DNA of 64,000 bases from contig JADJRV010000039.1 in the NCBI GenBank assembly GCA_016712045.1, forward strand, positions 1 through 64,000, in the 5' to 3' direction. Positions 53,033 to 62,771 of this stretch are shown here, in pieces. The translations under genes were made by a program, and so were the position numbers. Position 1 is the first letter of the stretch, and every line of letters begins with the position of its first letter. The notes beneath the pieces are model-generated. The model was not told where the DNA came from. It made no database searches and saw only the letters and a list, made by a program, of their open reading frames with translations. Origin of the DNA: Chloracidobacterium sp. (GTDB lineage Bacteria; Acidobacteriota; Blastocatellia; Pyrinomonadales; Pyrinomonadaceae).

Positions 53033-53062
53033 AGTTTAGCCACGGAGAACACAGAGATTTGG
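53033..53062. repeat. Single arm of the 'CCACGGAGAACACAGAG' gene-end repeat
   Basis: TTTAGCCACGGAGAACACAGAGATTTGGAGG lies just upstream of the photolyase start, in the divergent spacer before the DUF5117 gene. Only one arm is present, so it is a degenerate member of the window's repeat family. Confidence 0.5.
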
Positions 53063-53174
53063 AGGGAAAACGATTTCTTTTTCGGAAGCATTGTGTCCAA
53101 ATCACCGGAAAACCAAATTGATTCTCGATGCGTATCAATAGTAGCTTTCGCTAAATCAAACCGCACTTAAATAT

Positions 53175-55666
53175 ATGAAACGAATTATCATTTCGCTGAT
53201 CGCACTTGTAATTGTCGCCGGTGTTTCACAGGCTCAAACCGCGCCTACGGCAAAAAAGACGATCACAGCATTTACTGAAAAGATGCAAAAGATCGACGGT
53301 TTTATGCCGCTTTATGTAAACAGCGACGACGGCAAGATCTATATCGAGATCGCGAAATTTAACCAGGAGTTTCTGTATCTTGTGAGCCTGCCGACCGGCG
53401 TCGGATCAAATCCGCTTGGGCTTGATCGCGGTCAATTGGGCACGACTAAGGTTGTGACGTTTGAGCGTGCGGGCAACAAGGTGCTGTTGGTCCAGCCAAA
53501 TTACGAGTTTCGTGCGACCGGCGATGCCAAACAGAAAAAGTCGGTCGAAGAATCGTTTGCGAGATCTGTCATCTGGGGATTTAAGATCGAGGCTACAGAG
53601 GGCGATCGTGTTTTGGTAGATGCGACTGCATTTATCGTCCGAGACGCGCATGGCGTCGGCGACAGGATAAATCAGCAGCGGCAGGGGACGTATGGATTTG
53701 ACGAGAGCCGCAGCGCACTCTATCTACCAAACACAAAGGGCTTTCCCAAGAATACCGAGGTCGAGGCTACAGTCACACTCACCGCCGGAGGCGATACCAA
53801 TAATCTTGTAAATCAGGTAACGCCGACCGGCAAGCACGTGACGGTACGCGAGCGGCATTCATTCGTCGAGCTGCCTGACGACAAATACAAACCCGCGTAA
53901 ATTTGATCCGCGACAGGGCGATACCGACGAGTTTTACGATTATGGGACGGATATAAACGAGGATCTCGAAGTTCGCTGGATAATTCGCCATCGGCTTGAG
54001 AAAAAGACCCTGCTGCTGCGATCAGCGAGGCGGTCAAACCGATCATTTATTACGTTGATAACGGTGCTCCGAAAGCGATCCAAGATGCTCTGATCGAGGG
54101 TGCCTCTTGGTGGAATCAGGCGTATGAGGCGGCCGGATTTCGCAACGCATTTCAAGTAAAGGTTTTGCCGCCGGACGCCGATCCGATGGACATCCGCTAT
54201 AACGTAATCAATTGGGTGCACCGTTCGACACGCGGGTGGTCGATCGGAGACAGTGTCGTCGATCCGAGGACCGGCGAGATACTAAAGGGGATGTGACGCT
54301 CGATTCTCAGAGGTCAAGACAGGATTTCTTGCTTGGAACAGGTATGTTGCCGCAGTATCGCTCTAGCTCGAACGCCTGTGAATTAGGCCTCTCGCCGGAT
54401 GTTGATTATCTGGCGGCTGATAATTCGGCAAACGAAGTTACGGCAATGGCGTACGCCCGCGTTCGCCAGCTTTCGGCCCATGAGGTCGGCCACACGCTTG
54501 GGTTTACGCATAATTTTGCGGCGAGTACCTACAATCGCGGCTCGGTGATGGATTATCCAGCACCGATGGTCGAGATAAGGAACGGCAGGCTCGATCTTTC
54601 CAACGCCTACGCCGTCGGCATCGGGGCGTTTGATAAATTTGCAGTTAGATACTCTTACTCGCAGTTTCCAAGCGGAGTGAACGAGAACGCAGAGCTTGAA
54701 AAGATCGTTCGAGAGGGCGTCGCGGCAGGGATGCTCTTTCTCTCAGATCAAGACGCACGCCCCGCGTCAGGTGCAAATCCGCTTGCGAATCTGTGGGACA
54801 ACGGTCCGGATCCCGTCGCGATGCTCAAGCACGAGATGCAGGTGCGGCGAATCGGGCTCGATCAATTTGGCCCGCAAAATATACCTACAGGTTCGCCGAT
54901 GTCGGAGCTTGAAAATAAATTTATGCCGCTGTATCTGCATCACCGCTATCAATTGACAGCGGCGACAAAAATGCTCGGTGGCGTTTATTACACTTTTGCC
55001 GTCCGCTCTGAGGCGGGGCCGATACCGTCAAAGGTCGCCGACGCTGTGCCCGCTGACAAACAGCGTGAAGCACTAACTGCCATTCTGGATACCGTCAAAC
55101 CCGAAGAACTAGTCATTTCAGACACCATCATCAAATTGTTGCCGCCCGTCGCGTATGGCTATGGTTCGGGCAGGTCGGAGCTTTTTCCTAAACGAACGAG
55201 CCCGATCTTTGACAGCACAGGTGCGGCCGAGATCGCTGCGGATATGACCATCAGCGGTATGCTCGAACCAAACCGTGCAGCCCGAATGATCGGACAGAAT
55301 GCCCGGAATAAGGCGAATCCGCATTTTCGTGAGGTTGTCGAAGCGTTGATTCGCTCGACTTGGAAAGCACCGGTTTCTACTGACGGAAACCTCGCCGTCA
55401 TTCAACGAGCAGTGCAGACGCTCGTCGTTTCACGCCTGATGGATCTCGCCGCAAACGAGCGAGCCCAGCCGCAGGTTCGCTCGGTTGCGACCGAGGCTCT
55501 GCGTGCTCTTGGTGCCTCGCTCAAAGGATCCGCGGTAACCGGTGATACGGCGGCACATTATCGTTCAACGGTTGACGATATCGAGCGTTTCCTGACGCGG
55601 CCCGATGCTCCGCGCAAACAGACATCCCCGCTCGCGACACCACCGGGCGACCCGATAGGCAACTAA
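53175..55666 (+). CDS. DUF5117/DUF5118 zinc metalloprotease, with three frameshifts
   Basis: About 830 aa. Signal peptide MKRIIISLIALVIVAGVSQAQ. The N-terminal DUF5118/5117 region shows PLYVNSDDGKIYIEI, GSNPLGLDRGQLG and KVVTFERAGNKVLLVQPNY. The catalytic site QLSAHEVGHTLGFTHNF has the metzincin pattern HExxHxxGxxH, followed by RGSVMDYPAP with the Met-turn. The C-terminus is Ala/Pro-rich. The frame is broken by an extra C at 53892-53894, a lost A at 54001-54005 and a lost G near 54287-54290. Correcting them gives KPRKFDPRQGD, LEKKDPAAAISEAVKP and ILKGDVTLDSQRSR. Periplasmic or outer-membrane-linked proteases of this family are common in Bacteroidota and Acidobacteriota. Confidence 0.88.
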
Positions 55667-55675
55667 GTAGAGTTG

Positions 55676-57220
55676 TTATTTTGTAAATTTAGTGAGATAT
55701 TCGCCGACCGTATCGCCTGAGAAAATATCAGATATAATGCCGATGTAGTTATCCGGCCTTAGGATCAGATAAAAAGCTTTGTCCGTACCAAAGATCTTTG
55801 AGATCTCCGGCTTCAGCGAAATGACCGTACTATCGATCTTTCCGTCCCACGCGGCCATCAGATCAGAGGGCAGCGGCGGAATTTCCGTCTTGCCATCCAT
55901 AAAGACGATTAGGTGAAAACCCGGTTGCCGCAGCCTTTCATAAACACTCTCACCATAGACCATAAACCAAGGCATTCTGTCTCCAGCCTTGACCTTAAAA
56001 GACCCCCTATTTTTGCTCAGTGAACTATCGCGATAATTGATCGCGATCTGTGAGATCCGCGGAAACACGAAACGCTTTACAGCATCAAGGTTAAATGCGA
56101 TGTTTGCGATGTACGGGAAAATATAGAGGCGGGCAAACACGAGGAGCGGATCTGGACTCGCAACGAGGTTGAAAAACCTGTCGGTGGTCTTCATAAGGTT
56201 GTCGGCGTTTGGGAGCCGCTCTTCGTTGTACGTATTTAATAAGAGCTCGTCCGAACCGCGTTTGAGGACCCACGCCATTTTCCAAGCCAGGTTATATCCG
56301 TCTTGAATTCCCGTGTTCATACCCTGTGCGCCCGCTGGTGTGTGGATGTGAGCCGAGTCACCCGCTAGAAAACAGCGGCCTTCGGAAAACTTATTGACAT
56401 GCCGCGTATGAACCTTGTAAGTCGAGAACCAATTGACCTTTGTGATATCAAAATCGATCTGCGCGTCAAGCCGTATCCGCTCTTCGATCTCTTCGTAAAG
56501 AACGTCACCCTCGTCTTTTGCAAACTCTTCGGGAAACGTGCCGACAATGCGGTATTGCTTTTTGCCGGTCATCGGGAAAAACGCTAAAAGCGAATTTCGC
56601 ATTAGAAAGCCTTGTAACGCGTCGTGCCCAAATGCCCAATCTATCTGCACATCAGCGACGTAAAAGAGCCGTTCGAACGTGCTGCCTTCGAACGTCAGGC
56701 CGAGCGCGTGACGCACCAGACTTTTTGCACCGTCGCAGCCGACGAGATATTTCGCATTGATAGTCTGTTGCTCTCCAGCAACGGTTTTGATCGTTGCGGT
56801 TACGCCCGCTTCGTTCTGCGAAAAGCTATCAAGTTCGCTCAACCATTCAACGTCCTCGCCGTGCGATTGGATATATTCATAAAGGAGTTTCTCGTGTTTA
56901 CCTTGTTCGACCAAGAGAACATATGGATACGGACTCATCCCTTTGCCTAGCTCATTAAACTCGATCTCACCACGCACTTTGCCGCCGGCAAACATCCGGG
57001 CTTTTTCGGCTTTTGCACCGAGAGCGATCAGTTTATCTGCAAGTCCGATCTGCTCATAAATCTCTAGCGTTCGAGCCTGCACACCGATCGCTTTTGAAAA
57101 CGGTGTGGTCGTCTCTTTTTTGTCGATAATGACAAAATCAACGCCGTGTCTGATCAACTGACACGCCAAAGCAAGCCCCGTTGGGCCGGCACCTATAATG
57201 ATCACATCAGTATTTTTCAT
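55676..57220 (-). CDS. FAD-dependent aromatic-ring monooxygenase (PheA/TfdB-like)
   Basis: 514 aa. VIIIGAGPTGLALACQLIRHG is the N-terminal FAD Rossmann motif, YLVGCDGAKSLVRHAL the DG motif and GRCFLAGDSAHIHTPAGAQGMNTGIQDGYNLAWKM the second FAD motif of class A flavoprotein hydroxylases. The C-terminal thioredoxin-like domain (FHLIVFMDGKTE, ILRPDNYIGII) is that of phenol hydroxylase relatives. It probably hydroxylates an aromatic or polyketide substrate with NAD(P)H. It starts 3 nt after the stop of the winged-helix/TolB gene, so the two form an operon and the sensor may relate to this enzyme. Confidence 0.9.
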   Translation of the reverse strand: MKNTDVIIIGAGPTGLALACQLIRHGVDFVIIDKKETTTPFSKAIGVQARTLEIYEQIGLADKLIALGAKAEKARMFAGGKVRGEIEFNELGKGMSPYPYVLLVEQGKHEKLLYEYIQSHGEDVEWLSELDSFSQNEAGVTATIKTVAGEQQTINAKYLVGCDGAKSLVRHALGLTFEGSTFERLFYVADVQIDWAFGHDALQGFLMRNSLLAFFPMTGKKQYRIVGTFPEEFAKDEGDVLYEEIEERIRLDAQIDFDITKVNWFSTYKVHTRHVNKFSEGRCFLAGDSAHIHTPAGAQGMNTGIQDGYNLAWKMAWVLKRGSDELLLNTYNEERLPNADNLMKTTDRFFNLVASPDPLLVFARLYIFPYIANIAFNLDAVKRFVFPRISQIAINYRDSSLSKNRGSFKVKAGDRMPWFMVYGESVYERLRQPGFHLIVFMDGKTEIPPLPSDLMAAWDGKIDSTVISLKPEISKIFGTDKAFYLILRPDNYIGIISDIFSGDTVGEYLTKFTK

Positions 57221-57223
57221 CGC

Positions 57224-59362
57224 TCAAAAACCTGTCAGCACGATCGCATCGTTGTCCGAACGGCCGCGTGCTAGTGCAAGGGTCTTACCGTCCCGCGACC
57301 AGGCAAAAGACTCGATGCGGATCTTTGGCAGTTCAAACAAAAGTTTTCTCTCACCCGGAGTATCGATCGGCTGCCGCCAAAATTTAGAACTCTCCGGCCG
57401 ATGCTCATAATAATCCACAAAATGGCCGTCTGCGCTTATTGTTACGGGAGCACTGGCGGTTCCGATAATGACAAACCGCGGCTCACCACCGTTCAACAGA
57501 TCTACAATGACGATCTCAGAATCATCATTTTTCTTGTCATCCTTTATGTCATCAAACAAAAGATAGCGGCCATCGGATGAAATTGAGAGAAAGCGGCCGG
57601 GTGACAATTTTCCAGGCTGCGTTATCATTTCGCGTTTACCGTCAGCCAGCGACTGACGCCAGATAATGTTAGATTTTGGTGTACGTTGGATGTAATAAAG
57701 TGTATTGCCGTCCGGCGATACGACCGGGAAAAAGTCAGTTTCGTTATCTGCAAACGTGATCTGCGTCGGATCCGACCCGTCTGTTCCCGCTCGCCAAATA
57801 TGCTGTCGGCCGGTTCGGGTCGATTCGTAGTAAATATATTTACCGTCAGCCGTTACAAACGGATTTTCGTTCTTTGTTCCGGCGTTTTCTGTTAATTGGT
57901 TTCGGGCACCGTTTCCCGGTGTGATCGACCAGATGTCTATATTTCCCGTTATTCGGGTTGTATATACAATGCGGCCCTCCGGAGACCATGTAAGGCCCGA
58001 TGTGCCATCGCGATTGAGATTGCCAAACGTGATCTGTTTCTGATTTTGCAGATCAGACGCATCAGCGGTCCAGATATGTGAATATATCGAATTCTGACAG
58101 GCGAGAATGGTCTTACCGTCCGCTGAAATGGTCAGATTGCGATAAATACTGAGATCATTTGTGATCGGACGGATCTCTGACGATCGCAGATCCATATCCC
58201 ATAGCTGGAAAAAGCGATTATTTTCCCGGCCCGTGATCAACAGCCGTTTGCTGTCAGGCGACCAACCAACCTGTTCGATCTGGATAAACTGCGGTGTTGA
58301 TAAGGTTTCGGCTTGGCCATCGATCGAGTTTACAATAACGATTCTTGATATATTCAGCTGATCTGGCGTCTGCTCGATTATCGCGATACGTGTGCCGTCC
58401 GGCGACCAGGCGGGAAAACCTCGACGGTAGATAGTGTAGGGTAGATTTCGTGCGAGCAGCTTTTGCTCGATACCCGAATTCAGATCTTTCAAAAGAAGAG
58501 CCCACTCTCCTGCTTTGGGATAAAAGCGAACAAAAGCCAATGATCGTGAGTCTGGTGACAAGCCGACGGTGCTCCAAACACGATCGGCAATAAGTTTTGC
58601 CGGCCCGCCAAACCGCGACACTTTAAAAATGTCGCCGGCTGCGTCGAAACTATCTTCATTTCGAAAGAATATAGACTCGCCCTCATTCGAAAACTGCAGA
58701 TTGCCAAAATGATCATGGCCCGGAATATTTAGCTTAATGCTGCTGCCGGTCGCAATATCCTGTAAATTGATCGCATTTTCTCTTATGTACGCAAATGACT
58801 GGCCATCCGGCGAGATGACCGGAAACGCGATGTCACCGGTGAATGTCAGTTTTTGAAATTTTACCTTTTCGATCGAGGCGGACTGCGACCTGCGGTTTGA
58901 ATAGATATATCCGCCTAAAAGGGTGACGGCTACAATTGCCGCTAGGCCTATCCCAACAGGTAGAGCGATCCTTCGATATTTTGAGCCGACCGCCTTATCA
59001 GAGCTTCGTCGCCCCATTACGGCGGCATCATTACCTGTTCTATTGATCGGGACCGCGAGCCGGTAGCCGCGACGCGGAATCGTATCGATCAGGTCCTTAC
59101 CAGCAGTATTTTTACCCAGCACTCTGCGTAGCGTGTAAATGCTTTGTGTTAGGTTGCTCTCCTCGACAAACGAATCTGCCCAAACGGTCTCCATCAGCTC
59201 GGTCTTTGAAACGATTGCGCCCTGACGTTTGACGAGCAGACATAGTACATCGAGAACCTTTGGCGGGAGCGCGACTGGCTCACTATTGCGAAAGAGTATT
59301 TTCTGAATTAGATCCAGCCGGAAATCGCCAAATTCAACCAAGTTTTCTACCTGCTCGTCCAC
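57224..59362 (-). CDS. Winged-helix (CadC/ToxR-type) regulator with TolB-like propeller
   Basis: 712 aa. Residues ~10-108 are an OmpR-type winged helix: FGDFRLDLIQKILFRNSEPVALPPKVLDVLCLLV, then SNLTQSIYTLRRVLGKN and IDTIPRRGYRLAVPI. A transmembrane helix follows at ~132-155 (IALPVGIGLAAIVAVTLLGGYIY). The periplasmic part is a TolB/WD40-like beta-propeller with repeated SPDG/SPDS motifs (PVISPDGQSFAYI, PAWSPDGTRIAII, WSPEGRIVYTTR). Such one-component membrane regulators are a hallmark of Acidobacteria. It lies directly upstream of the FAD monooxygenase gene in one operon. Confidence 0.92.
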   Translation of the reverse strand: MDEQVENLVEFGDFRLDLIQKILFRNSEPVALPPKVLDVLCLLVKRQGAIVSKTELMETVWADSFVEESNLTQSIYTLRRVLGKNTAGKDLIDTIPRRGYRLAVPINRTGNDAAVMGRRSSDKAVGSKYRRIALPVGIGLAAIVAVTLLGGYIYSNRRSQSASIEKVKFQKLTFTGDIAFPVISPDGQSFAYIRENAINLQDIATGSSIKLNIPGHDHFGNLQFSNEGESIFFRNEDSFDAAGDIFKVSRFGGPAKLIADRVWSTVGLSPDSRSLAFVRFYPKAGEWALLLKDLNSGIEQKLLARNLPYTIYRRGFPAWSPDGTRIAIIEQTPDQLNISRIVIVNSIDGQAETLSTPQFIQIEQVGWSPDSKRLLITGRENNRFFQLWDMDLRSSEIRPITNDLSIYRNLTISADGKTILACQNSIYSHIWTADASDLQNQKQITFGNLNRDGTSGLTWSPEGRIVYTTRITGNIDIWSITPGNGARNQLTENAGTKNENPFVTADGKYIYYESTRTGRQHIWRAGTDGSDPTQITFADNETDFFPVVSPDGNTLYYIQRTPKSNIIWRQSLADGKREMITQPGKLSPGRFLSISSDGRYLLFDDIKDDKKNDDSEIVIVDLLNGGEPRFVIIGTASAPVTISADGHFVDYYEHRPESSKFWRQPIDTPGERKLLFELPKIRIESFAWSRDGKTLALARGRSDNDAIVLTGF

Positions 59363-59472
59363 AATTGATATCTTCTTGATAAAAAATTGACGTGTAATTT
59401 AAGACTTCACGCCCGCAAATGTCCAAAATGTTCCGTGTTCGAAGAGTTCACTAATTCTACGACAACTTACAG

Positions 59473-59922
59473 ATGCGGCAAAGCGTTTTTTCAACAACAA
59501 ACCTCCTGTGTGCAGCCTGTTTGATGACTGCCGTGTTGTCGTCGGGCTGCGGTCGGGTCGCGGAAAAAGTCGCACTTTCGGATGTTTGCCAAAAGGAGCA
59601 AAATGCGGTCGTTAACGTCGAAGGTTTTCTGAGGTTGCCGATAGTCAATAACGACGATCCATCTGCTCCTGTTTACACGCTACTTCTGGTTGAACGTTTG
59701 AACGGGACGGGAAATTTTTTGACGACGCAAGTTCCTGCGACCGATAAGAACGAACCAAACCGAATTGGTGCATTGCCGGCTAGCTACACGTACAAAGATT
59801 TTCATGTCGTCACGAATAACGGAAAAACGGCATCCTCAGATGACCGCGTTAATGTGACAGGCGAGGTCTCAAAACGCGACAGCGGATGCGTCCTGAAAAT
59901 ATCAAAGATCGAAACTCACTAA
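59473..59922 (+). CDS. Putative lipoprotein of unknown function
   Basis: 149 aa. A lipoprotein signal ends with lipobox LSSGC (residue ~26). The mature part contains CQKEQNAVVNVEGFLRLP and a C-terminal TGEVSKRDSGCVLKISKIE, a beta-rich pattern like small OB-fold nucleic-acid or ligand-binding lipoproteins. The distant similarity to the OB-like lipoprotein at 61578 is my impression only. First gene of the eight-gene surface-protein run; it faces the winged-helix/TolB gene divergently across 110 nt. Confidence 0.6.
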   Translation: MRQSVFSTTNLLCAACLMTAVLSSGCGRVAEKVALSDVCQKEQNAVVNVEGFLRLPIVNNDDPSAPVYTLLLVERLNGTGNFLTTQVPATDKNEPNRIGALPASYTYKDFHVVTNNGKTASSDDRVNVTGEVSKRDSGCVLKISKIETH

Positions 59923-59950
59923 TTAACTATTTGGCTAGGAGAAGATACAG

Positions 59951-61286
59951 ATGTTCAACACGAAAATAACAGCGTTAGTACTCCTTACAATTTCCATTTT
60001 CAGCGGCTGTTCTTACCTAGGTGGAAATGCCGCAAAAGTCACGCCGCCGGACGAGCTGTTTTTGGTTGCCAGAGATAAAGGGGCGAATGCGGAGTACGGC
60101 TATATGGACAAGACCGGAAAGATCGTCCTCGGGCCATGGGTTACGTTTGAGTATAACGGAAAGAAATATGGCGAAAAGGACATCTATTTTCGCCCGCGGC
60201 CTTTTTTCGAAGGATTAGCCGGCATATGTTTTATTGATAAGAATACAGACCCTGAAACCAAGTCGTCCAAAGAATTCGCCGAAACATGCGGCTTTATCGA
60301 CAAGACGGGCAAGGTCGTGATCGAACCTAAATATAAAAAGATCAGCTATTTTAGCGAGGATCTCGCCGCCGTCTTTCCGGATGGGGAAAACTGGGGATAC
60401 ATCGACAAAACAGGAAAAATGGTTGTCGAGGCTAAGTTTTATGAACCCTCCTCATTTCATGATGGATTGGTCGTTGCGACCGTTGCAAAGATCGAGCTGT
60501 CGGCAGGTGGACGAAAATGGGGTTATATCGATAACACAGGAAAATTTACCATCGAAGCAAAATTTGACAGCGCGGGCAGCTTTGGTGATGGCCTGGCTCC
60601 TGTTATGGCCGGTTCGGATTGGAAGATCATTGACAAAACGGGTAAGGAGATAACCGAATGCAAAGGGCGTTGGCAACAAGCCGGAATTATCAGACGATGT
60701 TGCGAAATACCTATTTGGCGACTACGAAAAGGACACCGCGACGGCTACGTCATTCTTTACGAACGGCACAGCTATTTACGCCAAGAAATACATTGGTAAA
60801 GACTGCAAGACTGTGTCCGAAAACAAGAATCCAAATAATAAGGTAAATGACGCGGATGTCTCGGGCCTACGCCCAATGTCCGAAAACCTCGGTCTCGTTA
60901 AGGTTTTTTACAAAGATGTAGCTGAGATCGGCGCTCTTGCCGGTGTCGACCTTGCCGCAGACGGATGGTTTTTTGTTGACAAAGATTTTAAGCCGCTACA
61001 CAAAGACTCATTTGGTGATGCACGGCCATTTGTCGAGGGCCTGGCGGCCGTCCGAAACCGGCCAAAGGACGGAAACGACGCTGCTTGGGGATTTGTAAAG
61101 CCCGATATGAGTGTCGCGATCCCCAACTGCTTTGACAGTGTCGGCGATTTTCGGGCAGGGCTGGCACGGGTCTTCCCCGCTTCTAACACTTCCGCCTGCA
61201 GCCAGTATAAAGACGTGAGCGTCAGCTCAAATTATCTGTATATCGATAAAATGGGCAAGGTCGTCGCGCCGCAATGGTCAAACTAA
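59951..61286 (+). CDS. WG-repeat lipoprotein, with a +1 frameshift
   Basis: About 445 aa. TAGGAGAAG precedes the ATG. The signal ends in lipobox FSGC (residue ~20). The body is made of WG-type beta repeats: YGYMDKTGKIVLGP, CGFIDKTGKVVIEPKY, WGYIDKTGKMVVEAKF, WGYIDNTGKFTIEAKF and DWKIIDKTGKEI, then degenerate copies (WFFVDKDFKPLHK, WGFVKPDMSVAIPN, YLYIDKMGKVVAP). The frame breaks at AAA 60662-60664; dropping one base gives ECKGVGNKPELSDD and keeps the reading open into the last repeats. WG repeats mediate protein-protein or surface binding. Its role in the envelope is unknown. Confidence 0.85.
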
Positions 61287-61327
61287 CACATCGTGAAGTA
61301 GGTCGGGAGAATAGAGAGGATAAGTAA

Positions 61328-61567
61328 ATGAAAATTGCAGGATTAATAACCGGAATCGGGTTGACGGCATTGTCAGCAATTGCACTAGTGATATTTCTAA
61401 TGTTGCCGTCGATGACACACAACCGCGTCAACATTAAAGAAGCGATGGTCGGGATCGTTCCGTTAATACTTTTTGGCTTTATCGGGCTACTTATAACTGC
61501 GGTCGCGGGAATCATTTTAATAAAGGGAAAAAGGCTACTGACGAATAAGCGCAGCATTTCAAAATAG
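61328..61567 (+). CDS. Small two-helix membrane protein
   Basis: 79 aa with two hydrophobic segments (IAGLITGIGLTALSAIALVIFLMLP and GIVPLILFGFIGLLITAVAGIILI) and a basic C-terminus (KGKRLLTNKRSISK) that should face the cytoplasm. GAGAGGATAAG lies upstream of the ATG. It ends 10 nt before the next lipoprotein gene. Family not recognised. Confidence 0.65.
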   Translation: MKIAGLITGIGLTALSAIALVIFLMLPSMTHNRVNIKEAMVGIVPLILFGFIGLLITAVAGIILIKGKRLLTNKRSISK

Positions 61568-61577
61568 GAAAAAAACA

Positions 61578-62063
61578 ATGAAAAATTTGATCGTTATCGC
61601 ACTCTTTTTCATCGCAGTTGCCGCATGTGGTTTTGGTTCCAAATCGACCTCAAATTCAGGAAATTCGAATAATTCTAACGCTATAAATAGCTCTGGGAGC
61701 ACATCGTCGGCCAACAGAGACTCGGGTGTTCCAAAAGATACTACGCCACTAACTTTGAGAGTTTCTGAGATGGTTGGCAGCAGCAGCTTTGACTCAAGCA
61801 AAGAGGGTCGCACAGTGACGGTCGAAGGCGGAGTGCTCGATAAGATCTCGTATAGCTCCGTTACTGTACGTGACGGCTCGGGCTATGCCTTTGAGTGCAG
61901 CGGATCATTTAGCGATTACATGAGTTCTGCTCCGAGGATCGACGAACTCACTAGTCAGCACCGGTCCCCAAGCGTCACTGTTATGGGCACCTACGGCAAA
62001 TCTTCGTACAGCGACAGTGCCGCCGCACTTTCGTCGTGCATCATCACGGATCTCAAGAAATAG
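61578..62063 (+). CDS. Lipoprotein with Ser/Asn-rich linker and OB-like domain
   Basis: 161 aa. Lipobox VAAC at residue ~17, then a low-complexity linker (GSKSTSNSGNSNNSNAINSS) that spaces the domain from the membrane. The C-terminal ~100 residues (SKEGRTVTVEGGVLDKISYSSVTVRDGSGYAFECSG and SPSVTVMGTYGKSSYSDSAAALSSCIITD) look like a tRNA_anti-like OB fold with two Cys that could be disulfide-bonded. Function unknown. It starts 10 nt after the small membrane protein gene. Confidence 0.65.
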   Translation: MKNLIVIALFFIAVAACGFGSKSTSNSGNSNNSNAINSSGSTSSANRDSGVPKDTTPLTLRVSEMVGSSSFDSSKEGRTVTVEGGVLDKISYSSVTVRDGSGYAFECSGSFSDYMSSAPRIDELTSQHRSPSVTVMGTYGKSSYSDSAAALSSCIITDLKK

Positions 62064-62085
62064 GTCTATAAAAGGAGAAACAAAA

Positions 62086-62703
62086 ATGAAACGGATAATA
62101 CTATTAATTGCAATATGCATGGCAACCTCAGCATTTGCGAATGCGCAGGCGTGCAATGCCCTTGACGTAAATATGGGCTTTGCCAATAACTCCCTAAAGA
62201 GTTCGCTTGCCAATACATGGCATATCATCAGCGACGATATGCAAAAGCTGCTCTTTACGCCGGATGTGTGGAAAGCCGAACTGGCGAAGGTGATGAACTG
62301 TTCGCCATCGAGCTTTCCTTCAAATTGGATGGATCGCGTTCGCGACAATTACGATCAGCTTAAAGCCATTGCGGATAACGACGGAAAAACTAAAGTCTGG
62401 AAGGAGCGTCCGTTCCAAAGGCCAACGGAGCAAGCGATCGTAAAGACGAAATATCTCGCGAAATATCCGGGCGTTAAGATCCTCAAGATCGGCTCGAATT
62501 ACAAAGACTGGAACGTTTTCAAAAACTCGCTCGGCATACCGACGAATCGTTATATTCGCGGTGAAATCCTCTTGCAGATCCCCGGCCGTCCATATTGTCA
62601 GGCTCAGGAATGGGTCATAAAACAGGCATATAACGGCGGCGGTTATTCGGCATCAGTTGCGGAAAATGTTGGTGGAGCGGGCTATTTTGTTAAATGCCCG
62701 TAA
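62086..62703 (+). CDS. Secreted protein of unknown function
   Basis: 205 aa from MKRIILLIAICMATSAFANAQ, with AAAGGAG eight to ten bases upstream; an in-frame upstream start at 62017 overlaps the previous gene and lacks a ribosome site. After the signal peptide come ACNALDVNMGF and a basic, helix-rich body (HIISDDMQKLLFTPDVWKAEL). The C-terminal half reads EQAIVKTKYLAKYPGVKILKIGSNYKDW, then QEWVIKQAYNGGGYSAS, with Cys in MNCSPSS, YCQAQEW and VKCP. No family recognised. Confidence 0.6.
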   Translation: MKRIILLIAICMATSAFANAQACNALDVNMGFANNSLKSSLANTWHIISDDMQKLLFTPDVWKAELAKVMNCSPSSFPSNWMDRVRDNYDQLKAIADNDGKTKVWKERPFQRPTEQAIVKTKYLAKYPGVKILKIGSNYKDWNVFKNSLGIPTNRYIRGEILLQIPGRPYCQAQEWVIKQAYNGGGYSASVAENVGGAGYFVKCP

Positions 62704-62771
62704 ACAAAACACGCCCAGATGGCTCCAAACAGATAATAGAGATCATTCAATTAAAGGAGTAAATAGTAAAA

